NCBI RefSeq assembly: GCF_000382425.1
Contig: NZ_KB908293.1
Span: 62,001-126,000, forward strand
DNA length: 64,000 nucleotides
Source of the DNA: Empedobacter brevis NBRC 14943 = ATCC 43319
GTDB lineage: Bacteria > Bacteroidota > Bacteroidia > Flavobacteriales > Weeksellaceae
Reading direction: 5' to 3'
A program made the position numbers and the translations under genes. Positions 16,481 to 26,208 of the stretch are shown here, in pieces. Numbering within the stretch: the stretch's first letter is position 1; the number at the start of each line of letters is the position of its first letter. A model generated the notes under the pieces. The model saw only the letters and a program-made list of their open reading frames with translations. It did not search any database and was not told the DNA's origin.

Positions 16481-17707
16481 TTATTCTTCTGAATCATTTT
16501 CTTCCTCTTCATCATAATATTGAAAAAGAAAATTATTGTAAGGAAAACGTTTCGTATGAATTTCTTTTACTTCTTCGTAAACAGTTTTTCGCAATTCCTC
16601 TAAATTATCTTTTTCTGTTGCCGAAATAAACAATGTGGGGTAATCTGTTTTTGCCATCCATGTGCGTTTCCAGTCTTCGAGCGAATAATTCTCAAATTTC
16701 TTTTCAGACAAATCATCTTCATCCTGTTTAACGTAAGAAAAATTATCTATTTTATTAAAAACCATTATAGTAGGCTTTTCTTTCGACTCAATTTCAGCTA
16801 AAATTTGATTCACAGAATTCACATGATCTTCAAAGCTAGCATGAGAAATATCTGCAACGTGTACCAACAAATCAGCTTCACGAACCTCATCCAATGTCGA
16901 TTTGAACGACTCTACCAATTGCGTTGGCAACTTACGAATAAACCCAACTGTATCCGTTAATAGGAAAGGTAAATTCCCAATTACAACTTTACGAACCGTT
17001 GTATCTAAAGTGGCAAACAATTTATTTTCTGCAAAAACTTCTGACTTTGACAGAACGTTCATCAAGGTCGATTTTCCTACATTGGTATACCCAACTAAAG
17101 CGACACGAACCAAAGCTCCACGATTTTTCCGTTGAGTAGCCATTTGTTTATCAATTCCTTTTAGTTTTTCCTTTAGCAATGTTATTCGATCGCGAATGAT
17201 ACGTCTATCTGTCTCAATTTCAGTTTCCCCTGGACCACGCATACCTATTCCTCCCCGCTGACGCTCTAAGTGTGTCCACATACGCGTTAATCGAGGCAAT
17301 AGATATTGATATTGTGCCAATTCCACTTGTGTTCTCGCATAGGATGTTTGAGCACGTTGCGCAAAAATATCTAAAATTAATTGTGTCCTATCGATGATTT
17401 TTTTATTCACTACTTTCTCAATATTTTTTAACTGAGATGGTGTTAATTCGTCATCAAAAATAACTGTATCAATATCATATTCTTCAACAAATGCTGCTAT
17501 TTCATCCAGTTTTCCGCTTCCTACAAAAAATTTAGAATCCGGGCGATCCATTTTCTGTGTAAAACGTTCTCCAACTGTTGCTCCTGCTGTGTAAGCCAGA
17601 AACTCCAATTCGTCCATATATTCAGTCAGCTTTTCTTCAGATTGTTCTCGTGTAATCAATCCAACTAAAACGACTTTTTCGTATTGTACTTCTTTCTTTT
17701 CTAACAT
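16481..17707 (-). CDS. hflX: GTPase HflX
   Basis: A 408-residue HflX of usual length. The N-terminal HflX domain has GSGKLDEI and the FDDELTPSQLKNIEK motif; the linker has TQVELAQYQYLLPRL and RGGIGMRGPGETEIE. The G domain shows GYTNVGKSTL (G1), DTVGFIRKLP (G3) and FNKID (G4). HflX binds the 50S ribosome and rescues or splits stalled ribosomes under stress. The acidic C-terminal tail (DEEEENDSEE) is common in this family. A candidate promoter is at 17717-17747. Confidence 0.96.
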   Translation of the reverse strand: MLEKKEVQYEKVVLVGLITREQSEEKLTEYMDELEFLAYTAGATVGERFTQKMDRPDSKFFVGSGKLDEIAAFVEEYDIDTVIFDDELTPSQLKNIEKVVNKKIIDRTQLILDIFAQRAQTSYARTQVELAQYQYLLPRLTRMWTHLERQRGGIGMRGPGETEIETDRRIIRDRITLLKEKLKGIDKQMATQRKNRGALVRVALVGYTNVGKSTLMNVLSKSEVFAENKLFATLDTTVRKVVIGNLPFLLTDTVGFIRKLPTQLVESFKSTLDEVREADLLVHVADISHASFEDHVNSVNQILAEIESKEKPTIMVFNKIDNFSYVKQDEDDLSEKKFENYSLEDWKRTWMAKTDYPTLFISATEKDNLEELRKTVYEEVKEIHTKRFPYNNFLFQYYDEEEENDSEE

Positions 17708-17716
17708 AAATTAGTA

Positions 17717-17747
17717 CAAAAATAAAGTAAAGTTTTTGATGTTCAAG
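17717..17747 (-). promoter_or_regulatory. Candidate promoter of hflX
   Basis: The minus strand has TATTTTTG (17724-17717) and CTTG 19 bases upstream (17747-17744). Both fit the Bacteroidetes -7/-33 pattern. The ATG follows 10 bases later, so the leader is very short. Confidence 0.5.
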
Positions 17748-17873
17748 AACTTTACAAAAAATCTTGTCATTTATTAAAAATCAGCAAATAGTTTATTCTA
17801 TTTCATTATCTATAGAATAACATAACGTTTTTAAATTTATTATAGCTTTTTTTTCTAATTAGTAAAAAAAATA

Positions 17874-17903
17874 TTGTCAATTAAAATTTCCTTTATAAAT
17901 TTG
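17874..17903 (+). promoter_or_regulatory. Promoter of the histidine operon
   Basis: TAAATTTG (17896-17903) is a full -7 match, and TTG (17874-17876) lies 19 bases upstream at the -33 position. Transcription should start near 17908, some 14 bases before the leader peptide. Confidence 0.6.
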
Positions 17904-17921
17904 CCCTAACAAAAAGAAATA

Positions 17922-17981
17922 ATGTACACAAATCAATTACATCACCATCACCATCATACTTGCACTCAAGCGAGCAGATAG
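17922..17981 (+). CDS. hisL: Histidine operon leader peptide (six consecutive His codons)
   Basis: A 19-residue open frame, MYTNQL-HHHHHH-TCTQASR, ending in TAG. The six His codons mix CAT and CAC. It lies between a strong candidate promoter and a terminator hairpin and before hisG, so it is a classical attenuation leader peptide: when charged His-tRNA is scarce, the ribosome stalls on these codons. It is too short to be found by ordinary gene calling. The coding function of the product itself is not expected to matter. Confidence 0.9.
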   Translation: MYTNQLHHHHHHTCTQASR

Positions 17982-18041
17982 TGATATGTAATGATTTTAT
18001 CAAAATATCTAAATCCCGTTTGAGTAGATCGAACGGGATTT
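17936..18041 (+). promoter_or_regulatory. Histidine attenuator (switching leader RNA)
   Basis: Three alternative pairings can be seen. (1) ATTACATCAC (17936-17945), which covers the first His codons, pairs with GTGA..TGTAAT (17981-17992, two-base bulge). (2) ACTCAAGCG (17964-17972), just after the His codons, pairs over nine positions (one G-U) with CGTTTGAGT (18017-18025), forming the antiterminator. (3) The terminator 18011-18041 uses those same bases. A ribosome stalled on His codons disrupts (1) and leaves (2) free, giving read-through; a ribosome that reaches the stop codon covers 17964-17972, so (3) forms. Confidence 0.8.
18011..18041 (+). terminator. Attenuator terminator in the his leader
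   Basis: AAATCCCGTTTGA (18011-18023) pairs with TCGAACGGGATTT (18029-18041) around a five-base loop, with one G-U; the hairpin ends in a run of T bases (TTTTTG). It lies 74 bases before hisG, so it controls entry into the operon and does not end an upstream gene. Confidence 0.85.
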
Positions 18042-18114
18042 TTGTTTCTTCATAAAGTCATTCCGCTTTTTGTGATTTACTCAAACTTTTTAAAATAAAT
18101 ATAAAATATTAAAA

Positions 18115-18972
18115 ATGAGTAAATTAAAAATAGCCATTCAGAAAAGTGGTCGATTAAGTGAAAAATCCCTTGAATTATTGAAAGATTGTGGAATTAAAAT
18201 CTCAACAAGCAACCGAAAATTAAGAACCGAATCTCCAAATTTTCCTATCGAAATTTTATTCTTACGTGACGATGATATTCCACAATATGTAGAGCAAGGC
18301 GTGGCTGATATCGGAATCTTAGGTGAAAATGAGGTTTGGGAAAAAGACAAAAATATCACTCCAATTCGCCAGTTAGGATTCGCAGTGTGCAAATTGTGTT
18401 TGGCAATTCCGAAAGATGAAGTTTATACGGATTTAAGCTATTTTCAAGACAAAAAAATCGCCACTTCTTACCCCAAAATTCTTCAAAAATTCTTCAACGA
18501 AAAAGGAATCAATGTAAAAGTTGAAGAAATTGGTGGAAGTGTAGAAATTGCACCAAGTATTGGTCTTTCGAATGCTATTTTTGATATCGTTTCTACTGGC
18601 TCTACTCTTCTTACAAATGGTTTGAAACAAGTGGAAACTGTGGTTGAATCACAAGCTGTTTTAATTTCTAATCAAAATTTAGACGAAAAAAAACAAGCCA
18701 TTTTAAACCGATTATTATTCCGTATAGAAGCGGTAAAACAATCTTCCGAAAACAAATATATTTTATTAAATGCTCCCAACGAAAAACTAAACGAAATCAT
18801 CGCTTTATTGCCCGGGATGAAATCTCCAACAGTTTTGCCACTTGCAGAAAAAGGCTGGTCATCCGTTCACACTGTGATAAAAGAAGATGCATTTTGGGAC
18901 ATCATCGAACAACTAAAAAGCTTAGGCGCTGAAGGGATTTTAGTATTAGAAATAGAAAAAATGATTTTGTAA
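18115..18972 (+). CDS. hisG: ATP phosphoribosyltransferase HisG (long form)
   Basis: A 285-residue long-form HisG, catalysing the first step of histidine synthesis (ATP + PRPP to PR-ATP). Visible motifs are the N-terminal LKIAIQKSGRLSEKSLELL, GVADIGILGENEVWE, and the PRPP-binding segment IFDIVSTGSTLLTNGLK. The last 80 residues form the regulatory domain of the HisG-L class (LLPGMKSPTVLPL), responsible for feedback inhibition by histidine. Long-form HisG does not need HisZ. It ends in a one-base TAATG overlap with hisD. Confidence 0.97.
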   Translation: MSKLKIAIQKSGRLSEKSLELLKDCGIKISTSNRKLRTESPNFPIEILFLRDDDIPQYVEQGVADIGILGENEVWEKDKNITPIRQLGFAVCKLCLAIPKDEVYTDLSYFQDKKIATSYPKILQKFFNEKGINVKVEEIGGSVEIAPSIGLSNAIFDIVSTGSTLLTNGLKQVETVVESQAVLISNQNLDEKKQAILNRLLFRIEAVKQSSENKYILLNAPNEKLNEIIALLPGMKSPTVLPLAEKGWSSVHTVIKEDAFWDIIEQLKSLGAEGILVLEIEKMIL

Positions 18973-20258
18973 TGATGAAAACATTTATCAAACCTCAACT
19001 TTCAGATTGGTCAATTTTAACATCCCGACCAACAAAAGAAGCACAAGATTTACAAAAAATCATTTTGGATGTTTTTGAAAAAATTCAAGTAGATAAAGAT
19101 GAAGCGTTGATTGACTTTACAGAACAATTTGATCAAGTTCGATTAACTACTTTAGAAATTTCTGTTGAAGAAATTGAAGAAGCAAAAAATTTAATTGCTC
19201 AAGATTTAAAACAAGCGATTCAATTAGCAGCTTCTAATATTGAAAAATTTCATATTTCACAACGTGAAGAAATCAAAATAATTGAAACAACAAAAGGGGT
19301 GAATTGCTGGAGAGAAAACCGTGGGATAGAAAATGTAGGAATTTATATTCCGGGAGGAACAGCTCCTTTGTTTTCAACGACTTTGATGTTAGGTATTCCT
19401 GCAAAATTGGCCGAATGCAAAAATATTATTCTATGTACACCTCCCAATAAAGAAGGTAAAATTCATCCGGCTATTTTATATACCGCAAACTTAATTGGAA
19501 TTGAAAAAATTTACAAAGTTGGAGGAATTCAAGCTATTGGAGCTTTGACTTTTGGGACAGAAACAATTCAGAAAGTCGATAAAATTTTCGGACCAGGCAA
19601 TCAATATGTGACAGCGGCTAAACAAGTTGCTCAAAATTTTGGAGTCGCGATTGATATGCCTGCCGGTCCAAGCGAAGTTTTAGTCATTGCAGATGAAACG
19701 TCAATTCCAAAATATGTAGCAGCCGATTTATTATCACAGGCGGAGCACGGAATCGATTCTCAGGTTATTTTATTGACCAATACTGAAAAGATATTAAATG
19801 AAACCATTTTTGAATTAAATGCACAGTTAGCACTTCTTCCAAGGAAGGATTTTGCTGCAAAAGCTTTACAACAATCAAGAGGAATTGTTTTAAATTCGAT
19901 TGAAGAATGTGTCTCTTTTTCGAATATTTATGCACCAGAGCATTTAATTTTTGCTTGTGAAAACGCCGAAAATTATATCTCGAAGATTAGTAACGCCGGT
20001 TCTGTTTTCTTAGGAAATTATTCGTGCGAAAGTGCTGGTGATTATGCATCAGGAACAAATCATACACTTCCTACAAATGGTTATGCAAAGAATTATTCAG
20101 GTGTTTCTTTGGATAGTTTTGTCAAAAAAATGACATTCCAGAAATTGACTGCTCAAGGAATTCAGAATATTGGCCCAACAATCGAATTAATGGCAGAAGC
20201 CGAAGAATTATTTGCGCACAAGAATGCGGTTACTTTACGCTTAAACGATTTAAAATAA
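18972..20258 (+). CDS. hisD: Histidinol dehydrogenase HisD
   Basis: A 428-residue enzyme that oxidises histidinol twice, using NAD+, to histidine. Motifs: VGIYIPGGTAPLFSTTLM, GGIQAIGALTFGTE, FGPGNQYVTAAK, and the zinc/catalytic segment LLSQAEHGIDSQVILLT with the conserved Gln and His, plus PEHLIF and SAGDYASGTNHTLPT near the end. It starts on the hisG stop and ends on the hisC start, so the operon is tightly coupled. The reading begins with two Met codons. Confidence 0.97.
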   Translation: MMKTFIKPQLSDWSILTSRPTKEAQDLQKIILDVFEKIQVDKDEALIDFTEQFDQVRLTTLEISVEEIEEAKNLIAQDLKQAIQLAASNIEKFHISQREEIKIIETTKGVNCWRENRGIENVGIYIPGGTAPLFSTTLMLGIPAKLAECKNIILCTPPNKEGKIHPAILYTANLIGIEKIYKVGGIQAIGALTFGTETIQKVDKIFGPGNQYVTAAKQVAQNFGVAIDMPAGPSEVLVIADETSIPKYVAADLLSQAEHGIDSQVILLTNTEKILNETIFELNAQLALLPRKDFAAKALQQSRGIVLNSIEECVSFSNIYAPEHLIFACENAENYISKISNAGSVFLGNYSCESAGDYASGTNHTLPTNGYAKNYSGVSLDSFVKKMTFQKLTAQGIQNIGPTIELMAEAEELFAHKNAVTLRLNDLK

Positions 20259-21304
20259 TGAACAATTTCAACTTAGATAGTATTATTCGTCCTAACGTAA
20301 AAGCCATGAAAGCCTATTCATCGGCTCGTGACGAATTTCAAGAAATTAATGATGATTTCATTTTCTTAGATGCAAATGAAAATCCGTTCAACAATGGGCT
20401 AAATCGTTATCCGGATCCTTTGCAACGGAATGTAAAATCGATTTTAAGCAAACTTAAAAACGTTGCTGCAGAACAAATCTTATTAGGAAACGGAAGCGAT
20501 GAAGTTTTGGATTTAATTTTTCGTGCTTTTTGCGAACCCAATCAAGATAATGTCATCGCAATTTCTCCTTCCTACGGAATGTATCATGTTTTAGCGAATT
20601 TAAACGCTGTTGAATACCGTAAATCCTTATTAAGTGAAGCAGATTTTCAACCGAAGATTGAAGATGTCTTCTCGAAAGTCGATGACCATACGAAAATGAT
20701 TTTCTTATGTTCTCCTAACAATCCAACAGGAGAAATCATTAAGAAAGAATCTATTCTAAAAATTGTCAATCGCTTCAATGGTTTAGTGATTATCGACGAA
20801 GCATACATTGATTTCGCGACAGAACCTTCTTGGATTGGGGAAATAAAAAATTATCCCAACGTAATTGTTACTCAAACTTTGTCAAAAGCAGTTGGTTTAG
20901 CGGGAATTCGTTTAGGTATTTTATATGCGTCGCAAGAAATTGTGGATGTTTTAAATAAAATAAAACCACCTTATAACATCAATCAATTAACTCAATTAAA
21001 AGCGATTGAAATTTTAAACAATTATAGAAAGGTTATTGAAACTACGAATACGATTCTTCAACAGAAGCAAGCTTTAGAAAATGCTTTAACTGAAATTTCA
21101 TTCGTGGAAAAAATCTACCCAAGCGATGCCAATTTTATTTTAATCAAAGTGGATAATGCGAACAAACGTTACAATCAATTGGTAGAAAAAGGAATCGTAA
21201 TCCGCAACCGCAACAATGATGATTTATGTAAAAATTGTTTGAGAATAACAGTTGGAACGGAAGTTGAAAATCAAAAATTAATACAAACATTTAAAACAAT
21301 TTAA
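20258..21304 (+). CDS. hisC: Histidinol-phosphate aminotransferase HisC
   Basis: A 348-residue PLP-dependent class I/II aminotransferase. The start has [36 protein letters not shown] binds phosphate; [10 protein letters not shown] and [11 protein letters not shown] are the PLP pocket; the lysine is in [16 protein letters not shown]. It converts imidazole-acetol phosphate and glutamate to histidinol phosphate. It overlaps hisD by one base and ends two bases before hisB. Confidence 0.97.
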   Translation: MNNFNLDSIIRPNVKAMKAYSSARDEFQEINDDFIFLDANENPFNNGLNRYPDPLQRNVKSILSKLKNVAAEQILLGNGSDEVLDLIFRAFCEPNQDNVIAISPSYGMYHVLANLNAVEYRKSLLSEADFQPKIEDVFSKVDDHTKMIFLCSPNNPTGEIIKKESILKIVNRFNGLVIIDEAYIDFATEPSWIGEIKNYPNVIVTQTLSKAVGLAGIRLGILYASQEIVDVLNKIKPPYNINQLTQLKAIEILNNYRKVIETTNTILQQKQALENALTEISFVEKIYPSDANFILIKVDNANKRYNQLVEKGIVIRNRNNDDLCKNCLRITVGTEVENQKLIQTFKTI

Positions 21305-21306
21305 CT

Positions 21307-22440
21307 TTGAAACGCTTACTTTTTATAGATCGAGACGGGACATTAATTCTGGAACCTGAGAATTATCAAGTAGATAATTTTGAAAAATTAGAATTTTACC
21401 CGAATGTATTTACTTATTTGGGAAAAATTGCGAAAGAATTGGATTACGAATTAGTTATAGTAACAAATCAGGATGGTTTAGGAACTAAATCACATCCGGA
21501 AGAGTCCTTTTGGCCAATTCAGAATTTCGTGGTCAAAGCTTTCGAAAACGAAGGTGTTAAATTCGAGGATATTTACATCGATAAAACGTTTGCACACGAA
21601 AATGCACCCACACGTAAACCAGGAACAGCTTTATTAACAAAATACATTAATAATCCTGAATATGATTTAACGAATTCTTTCGTAATTGGTGATCGAATTA
21701 CCGATGTAAAACTGGCTCAAAACTTAGGTTCGAAAGGAATTTTCATTGCCAATGATGAAACTTTAGGAGTAGACGAAATCAAAGACAACGAAGGTTTAAA
21801 TGATGCTATTACTTTAAAAACGACATCTTGGAAAGAAATTTACGAATTCTTAAAATTACAAAATCGTACAGCATCCATTGTCCGCAACACGAACGAAACA
21901 AAGATCAAAATCGATTTAAATTTAGACGGAACAGGAAAATCAGCTATTTCAACCGGTTTACATTTTTTTGATCATATGTTAGAACAAATTGCGCGTCACG
22001 GACAAATGGATTTAGTGATTAAAGTAGATGGTGATTTAGAAGTGGATGAACATCACACGATTGAGGATACAGCAATTGCCTTGGGTGAAGCTTTCTCTAA
22101 AGCTCTAGAAAATAAATTAGGCATCGAACGTTATGGATTTACTTTACCTATGGACGATTGTTTAGCACAAGTGGCAATTGATTTTGGAGGAAGAAATTGG
22201 TTGGTTTGGGAAGCTGATTTTAAGCGTGAGATGATTGGTCAAATGCCGACAGAAATGTTTTATCATTTTTTCAAATCGTTTACTGATGGCGCAAAAGCCA
22301 ATTTGAATATCAAAGCCGAGGGGACAAATGAACACCATAAAATTGAAGCAATTTTCAAAGCATTTGCAAAAGCCGTGAAAGCAGCTGTAAAACGTGACCC
22401 TGATAAAATGATTTTGCCTTCGACGAAAGGACTTTTGTAA
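21307..22440 (+). CDS. hisB: Bifunctional HisB: histidinol-phosphatase / imidazoleglycerol-phosphate dehydratase
   Basis: A 377-residue fusion. The N-terminal 165 residues are a HAD phosphatase ([35 protein letters not shown]), and residues about 185-377 are IGP dehydratase ([52 protein letters not shown]). It catalyses steps 6 and 8 of the pathway. The start codon is TTG at 21307, two bases after the hisC stop; there is no closer ATG. The fused form is shared by Enterobacteria and Bacteroidota. A 46-base gap with a hairpin-like repeat separates it from hisH. Confidence 0.96.
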   Translation: MKRLLFIDRDGTLILEPENYQVDNFEKLEFYPNVFTYLGKIAKELDYELVIVTNQDGLGTKSHPEESFWPIQNFVVKAFENEGVKFEDIYIDKTFAHENAPTRKPGTALLTKYINNPEYDLTNSFVIGDRITDVKLAQNLGSKGIFIANDETLGVDEIKDNEGLNDAITLKTTSWKEIYEFLKLQNRTASIVRNTNETKIKIDLNLDGTGKSAISTGLHFFDHMLEQIARHGQMDLVIKVDGDLEVDEHHTIEDTAIALGEAFSKALENKLGIERYGFTLPMDDCLAQVAIDFGGRNWLVWEADFKREMIGQMPTEMFYHFFKSFTDGAKANLNIKAEGTNEHHKIEAIFKAFAKAVKAAVKRDPDKMILPSTKGLL

Positions 22441-22486
22441 TCGTAAGTTTTAAGTCTTACATAAAACCAAAAACTTATAACTAAAA
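22441..22486. repeat. AAGTTTTAAGT-type intergenic repeat between hisB and hisH
   Basis: GTAAGTTTTAAGTCTTAC (22443-22460) has GTAAG/CTTAC ends and is followed by AAAACTTAT, an inverted copy. It resembles the longer inverted repeat at 26209-26257 in the same operon. Confidence 0.4.
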
Positions 22487-23065
22487 ATGATCGCTATAAT
22501 AAAATATAACGCAGGAAATGTAAAATCTGTTTACAATGCCGTAACTCGTTTAGGTTATGAAGCAGTAATTACAGACAATTTTGACACCTTAAAGAATGCG
22601 GATAAAGTAATTTTCCCAGGAGTTGGAGAAGCTCGTTCAGCAATGAGCTATCTTAAAGAGAAAGGGTTGGATATCGTCATCAAGAACTTAAAACAGCCCA
22701 CTCTAGGAATTTGTCTTGGGCAGCAATTAATGTGCACATATTCAGAGGAAGGAAATACAGATTGTTTAGGTATTTTTCCAATTCAAGTGAAATTATTTCC
22801 GCCAACAGAAATTGTTCCACATATGGGATGGAATACGATTTACGGTTTATCCTCAAAATTATTTGAAAATATTGAAGAAAACTCTGACATCTATTACGTT
22901 CACAGCTATTATTGCGAGCTATCAAATTTTTCAATTGCGAAAACGGATTATATTCTTGAATATTCGGCAGCATTAAATAAAAATAATTTTTACGCCACTC
23001 AGTTTCACCCTGAAAAATCCGCAGGAATAGGTGAACAAATCTTAAAAAACTTTCTAAGTTTATAG
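22487..23065 (+). CDS. hisH: Imidazole glycerol phosphate synthase glutaminase subunit HisH
   Basis: A 192-residue class I glutamine amidotransferase. The oxyanion and nucleophile regions are FPGVGEARSAM and LGICLGQQLMC (catalytic Cys), and the His/Glu pair is in ATQFHPEKSAGIG. It supplies ammonia to HisF, which is encoded further along the same operon. A tricorn-like protease gene follows after 18 bases. Confidence 0.96.
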   Translation: MIAIIKYNAGNVKSVYNAVTRLGYEAVITDNFDTLKNADKVIFPGVGEARSAMSYLKEKGLDIVIKNLKQPTLGICLGQQLMCTYSEEGNTDCLGIFPIQVKLFPPTEIVPHMGWNTIYGLSSKLFENIEENSDIYYVHSYYCELSNFSIAKTDYILEYSAALNKNNFYATQFHPEKSAGIGEQILKNFLSL

Positions 23066-23083
23066 TATTATAAATTCACACAC

Positions 23084-26000
23084 ATGAAAAAAATAGTATT
23101 TACTTTACTTAGTGCTTTTACAATTTCGCAGATTTCTGCACAGGAGAAAGTGTATTTCACCTCGACTCCTTCTTTAAGTCCGGATGCCAAAACCGTCTAC
23201 TTTAGTTACGATGGAGACATTTGGTCCGCAGATGTAAATGGTGGGAACGCAGCTAGAATAACCGCTTTAGAAGGTGAAGAGATCAATCCTCGTGTTTCAC
23301 CAGATGGAAAATGGCTGGCATTCAGTTCTAATCAATACGGAAATTATGATGTTTATGTTATGCCAATAAACGGTGGTCAAATCAAGCAATTAACTTTTCA
23401 CCAAGCCAAAGACGAAATCGAGAGCTGGAGCTGGGATAGTAAATCAATTTATTTTACATCAAATCAAAACAACGGATTTGGAAGTTTTAAGATTGATTTA
23501 GATGGAAAAACACCTCAGGCTCTTTTCACAAATTATTTTAACACCACAAATGGTTTGGTTGAAACGCCTCAAGGTGAATATATTTTCACCAATTCATCTG
23601 AAAGCGCAAGTCAAGTTACTCGAAAAAGATACAAAGGAGAAAATAATCCGGATTTGTTAGGGTATAATCCGGCAACAAAAAGTTATAAACAATATACCGA
23701 TTACAATGGAAAAGATTTTAATCCGACAATTGATCAAAATGGAATCATCTATTTTATTTCAGATGAAAATAATGGCGAATACAATTTATACAAATTAACA
23801 AACGGTAAAAAAGAAGCGCTGACAAAATTTGACACTTCTATCAAAAAACCTTTTGTTTCTGCAGATGGATCGAAAGTTGTTTTTGAAAAGGACTATCAAT
23901 TGTTTGTTTACGATGTTCATTCAAAATCCTCGAAGCCAATTTCAATCAATGTCAACTCGAACAAATCATTAGAAAAAGAACAAAATTTTGAAGTTGATAA
24001 TAACATCGATTATTTTGATATGTCTCCTGATGGGAAAAAAATAGCTTTTGTGAGCAGAGGAATTATTTTTGTTTCAGATCATGAAGGAAAATTTATTCAT
24101 CAGATTTCTGATGGAAAAGAACGTGTCCTAGAAGTTAAATGGTTAAAAGACAATAAAAATTTAATTTTTAATCAAACATACAAAGGCTATCAGAATTGGT
24201 TCAAAATTTCGGCAGATGGAAAAGGAAAAGTGGAACAGCTGACTTCGGATTTACGAAATAACAGAGACATTACATTCAACCACGATTTATCTCAAGCGGT
24301 TTATTTAAGTGGTCGTGATGAGGTCAGATTATTGGATCTTAAATCTTTGAAATCATCAACTATTGTGAGAGATGAAATTTGGGCTTTCCAAAATTCAAAA
24401 CCATCTTTTTCTCCTAACGACGAATATGTCCTTTTTTCTGCGAAACGTAATTTTGAATTAGATATTTTCATTCATAACATCAAGAAAAACACAACTATTA
24501 ATTTAACCAATACAGGTGTTTCAGAAGCAGATCCGACATGGTCTCCTGATGGAAAATATATTTATTTTTCGAGCGACCGTACAAATCCATCATATCCTTT
24601 AGGCATGCAGCGTTCCAATATTTACCGCGCTTCGTTGGATTGGTTTGACCAAGCTTACAAATCAGAGAAGTTTGACAACCTATTTGTAGAAGAAAAGAAA
24701 GTTGAAAAAAAGGAGAAAAAAGAGGAAAAGAAAGATTTTAAAGAATTAACGGTTAATCCTGAAGGATTCTTAGAGCGAATCGAATTGGTAACAGATCGTT
24801 TCGGTTACCAAACCAATCCTTTTGTTTTTTCAGACGAAAAAAAACAATTTTTATTTTACAATACCAATCAGGAAAACGGTAAATTTCAATTATACAGAAA
24901 AACAACGACTGATTTTGAAGAAGAAAAAACCGATAAAATATTCAACAAAGGAGCTGATTTTATTCTGAAAAATGAGAAAAATCTCTTTGCTTTAATCGAC
25001 AATTCTGTTTACAAATTTGGTATTAACTCTACAACCCCTGAAAAAATCAATATCAAATACAATTTTGATAAGAATTTAGCTTCTGAATTTAATCAAATGT
25101 ATGAAGAGGCATGGGCCGGAGTAGAAGAAAATTTCTACGATGAAAATTTCCATGGAATTGACTGGAAAGCAAAAAAGGAACAGTATGCACAGTTTTTACC
25201 TTATGTAAATAATCGTAATGACTTAAGAATTCTTTTGAATGATATGTTGGGTGAATTAAATTCTTCACATTTAGGTTTTTCTTCCTTTGGGAAAGAAGAG
25301 AGCAGGAGATTGAATTATTTCACAAACGAAACCGGAATTATTTTCAAGAAAGATCAACCTTTTACAGTTGAAAAAATCTTACGAAAATCACCGGCTTTTC
25401 TTAAAAATGTTGATATTCAGGAAGGCGATATCTTATTAAGTGTGAATGGACAAAAAATTGACCAAAACCAAAATCGTGAAACTTATTTTACAACACCTAA
25501 AAAATTGGATGAAGTAACATTGGAACTTGACCGCAAAGGAAAAACTATTTCGACTAAGATTCATCCTATTTCGAATGGAGAATTGAAATCTCTTTTATAC
25601 GATGAGTGGATTTTCGAAAATCGTCAACGTGTGAAAATTTTAAGCAACGATAGAATTGCCTATTCTTATATGAAAAACATGTCGACTTCTGAATTAGATG
25701 CTTTTTTATTGGATATGGTCGAACAAGAAAACAGAAAAGATGGTGTCATTTTAGATCTACGTTTTAATACAGGTGGAAATGTCCATGACAAAGTGTTAAA
25801 CTTTTTAGCCCAAAGACCGTATTTAAAATGGAAATACCGTGAAGGACAATTAACTGTTCAGCCAAACTTCGCTCCTTCCGGAAAACCAATTGTTTTATTA
25901 ATCAATGAATATTCTTTGAGTGATGCTGAGATGACAGCTGCCGGATTCAAAGCTTTAAAATTAGGAAAAATCATTGGTCAAGAAACCTATCGTTGGATCA

Positions 26001-26203
26001 TTTTTACATCAGGAAAAAGTTTGGTTGACGGTTCATTCTATCGTTTACCAAGTTGGGGAACCTATACTTTGGACGGGCAAAATTTAGAAAAAACTGGAGT
26101 GAAACCTGATATCTATATTAAAAACACGTTCTTAGACCGATTAGAAAATAAAGACCCTCAATTGGAACGGGCAATCCAAGAAGTGATGAAAGAATTAAAA
26201 TAA
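23084..26203 (+). CDS. Tricorn-type S41 protease inside the his operon
   Basis: A 1039-residue exported protein: signal peptide (MKKIVFTLLSAFTISQISAQ), a WD40/TolB-type beta-propeller region of repeated SPDGK and DIWSADVNGG motifs (residues about 25-535), a Lys/Glu linker (about 538-558), a tricorn C1-like core with EEAWAGVEENFYDENFHGI, a PDZ-like part (VDIQEGDILLSVNGQKI), and an S41 catalytic domain with the Ser in INEYSLSDAEM near residue 944. The length fits tricorn core protease, which degrades peptides. Placed between hisH and hisA it has no clear link to histidine synthesis; an insertion into the operon is likely. Confidence 0.88.
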   Translation: MKKIVFTLLSAFTISQISAQEKVYFTSTPSLSPDAKTVYFSYDGDIWSADVNGGNAARITALEGEEINPRVSPDGKWLAFSSNQYGNYDVYVMPINGGQIKQLTFHQAKDEIESWSWDSKSIYFTSNQNNGFGSFKIDLDGKTPQALFTNYFNTTNGLVETPQGEYIFTNSSESASQVTRKRYKGENNPDLLGYNPATKSYKQYTDYNGKDFNPTIDQNGIIYFISDENNGEYNLYKLTNGKKEALTKFDTSIKKPFVSADGSKVVFEKDYQLFVYDVHSKSSKPISINVNSNKSLEKEQNFEVDNNIDYFDMSPDGKKIAFVSRGIIFVSDHEGKFIHQISDGKERVLEVKWLKDNKNLIFNQTYKGYQNWFKISADGKGKVEQLTSDLRNNRDITFNHDLSQAVYLSGRDEVRLLDLKSLKSSTIVRDEIWAFQNSKPSFSPNDEYVLFSAKRNFELDIFIHNIKKNTTINLTNTGVSEADPTWSPDGKYIYFSSDRTNPSYPLGMQRSNIYRASLDWFDQAYKSEKFDNLFVEEKKVEKKEKKEEKKDFKELTVNPEGFLERIELVTDRFGYQTNPFVFSDEKKQFLFYNTNQENGKFQLYRKTTTDFEEEKTDKIFNKGADFILKNEKNLFALIDNSVYKFGINSTTPEKINIKYNFDKNLASEFNQMYEEAWAGVEENFYDENFHGIDWKAKKEQYAQFLPYVNNRNDLRILLNDMLGELNSSHLGFSSFGKEESRRLNYFTNETGIIFKKDQPFTVEKILRKSPAFLKNVDIQEGDILLSVNGQKIDQNQNRETYFTTPKKLDEVTLELDRKGKTISTKIHPISNGELKSLLYDEWIFENRQRVKILSNDRIAYSYMKNMSTSELDAFLLDMVEQENRKDGVILDLRFNTGGNVHDKVLNFLAQRPYLKWKYREGQLTVQPNFAPSGKPIVLLINEYSLSDAEMTAAGFKALKLGKIIGQETYRWIIFTSGKSLVDGSFYRLPSWGTYTLDGQNLEKTGVKPDIYIKNTFLDRLENKDPQLERAIQEVMKELK

Positions 26204-26208
26204 TTTAA

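Noticed and set aside
17940..17957. A run of six His codons that looks like a vector His-tag
   Set aside because: It is within a natural leader peptide with its own stop, promoter and attenuator hairpins upstream of hisG. No vector or linker sequence surrounds it.
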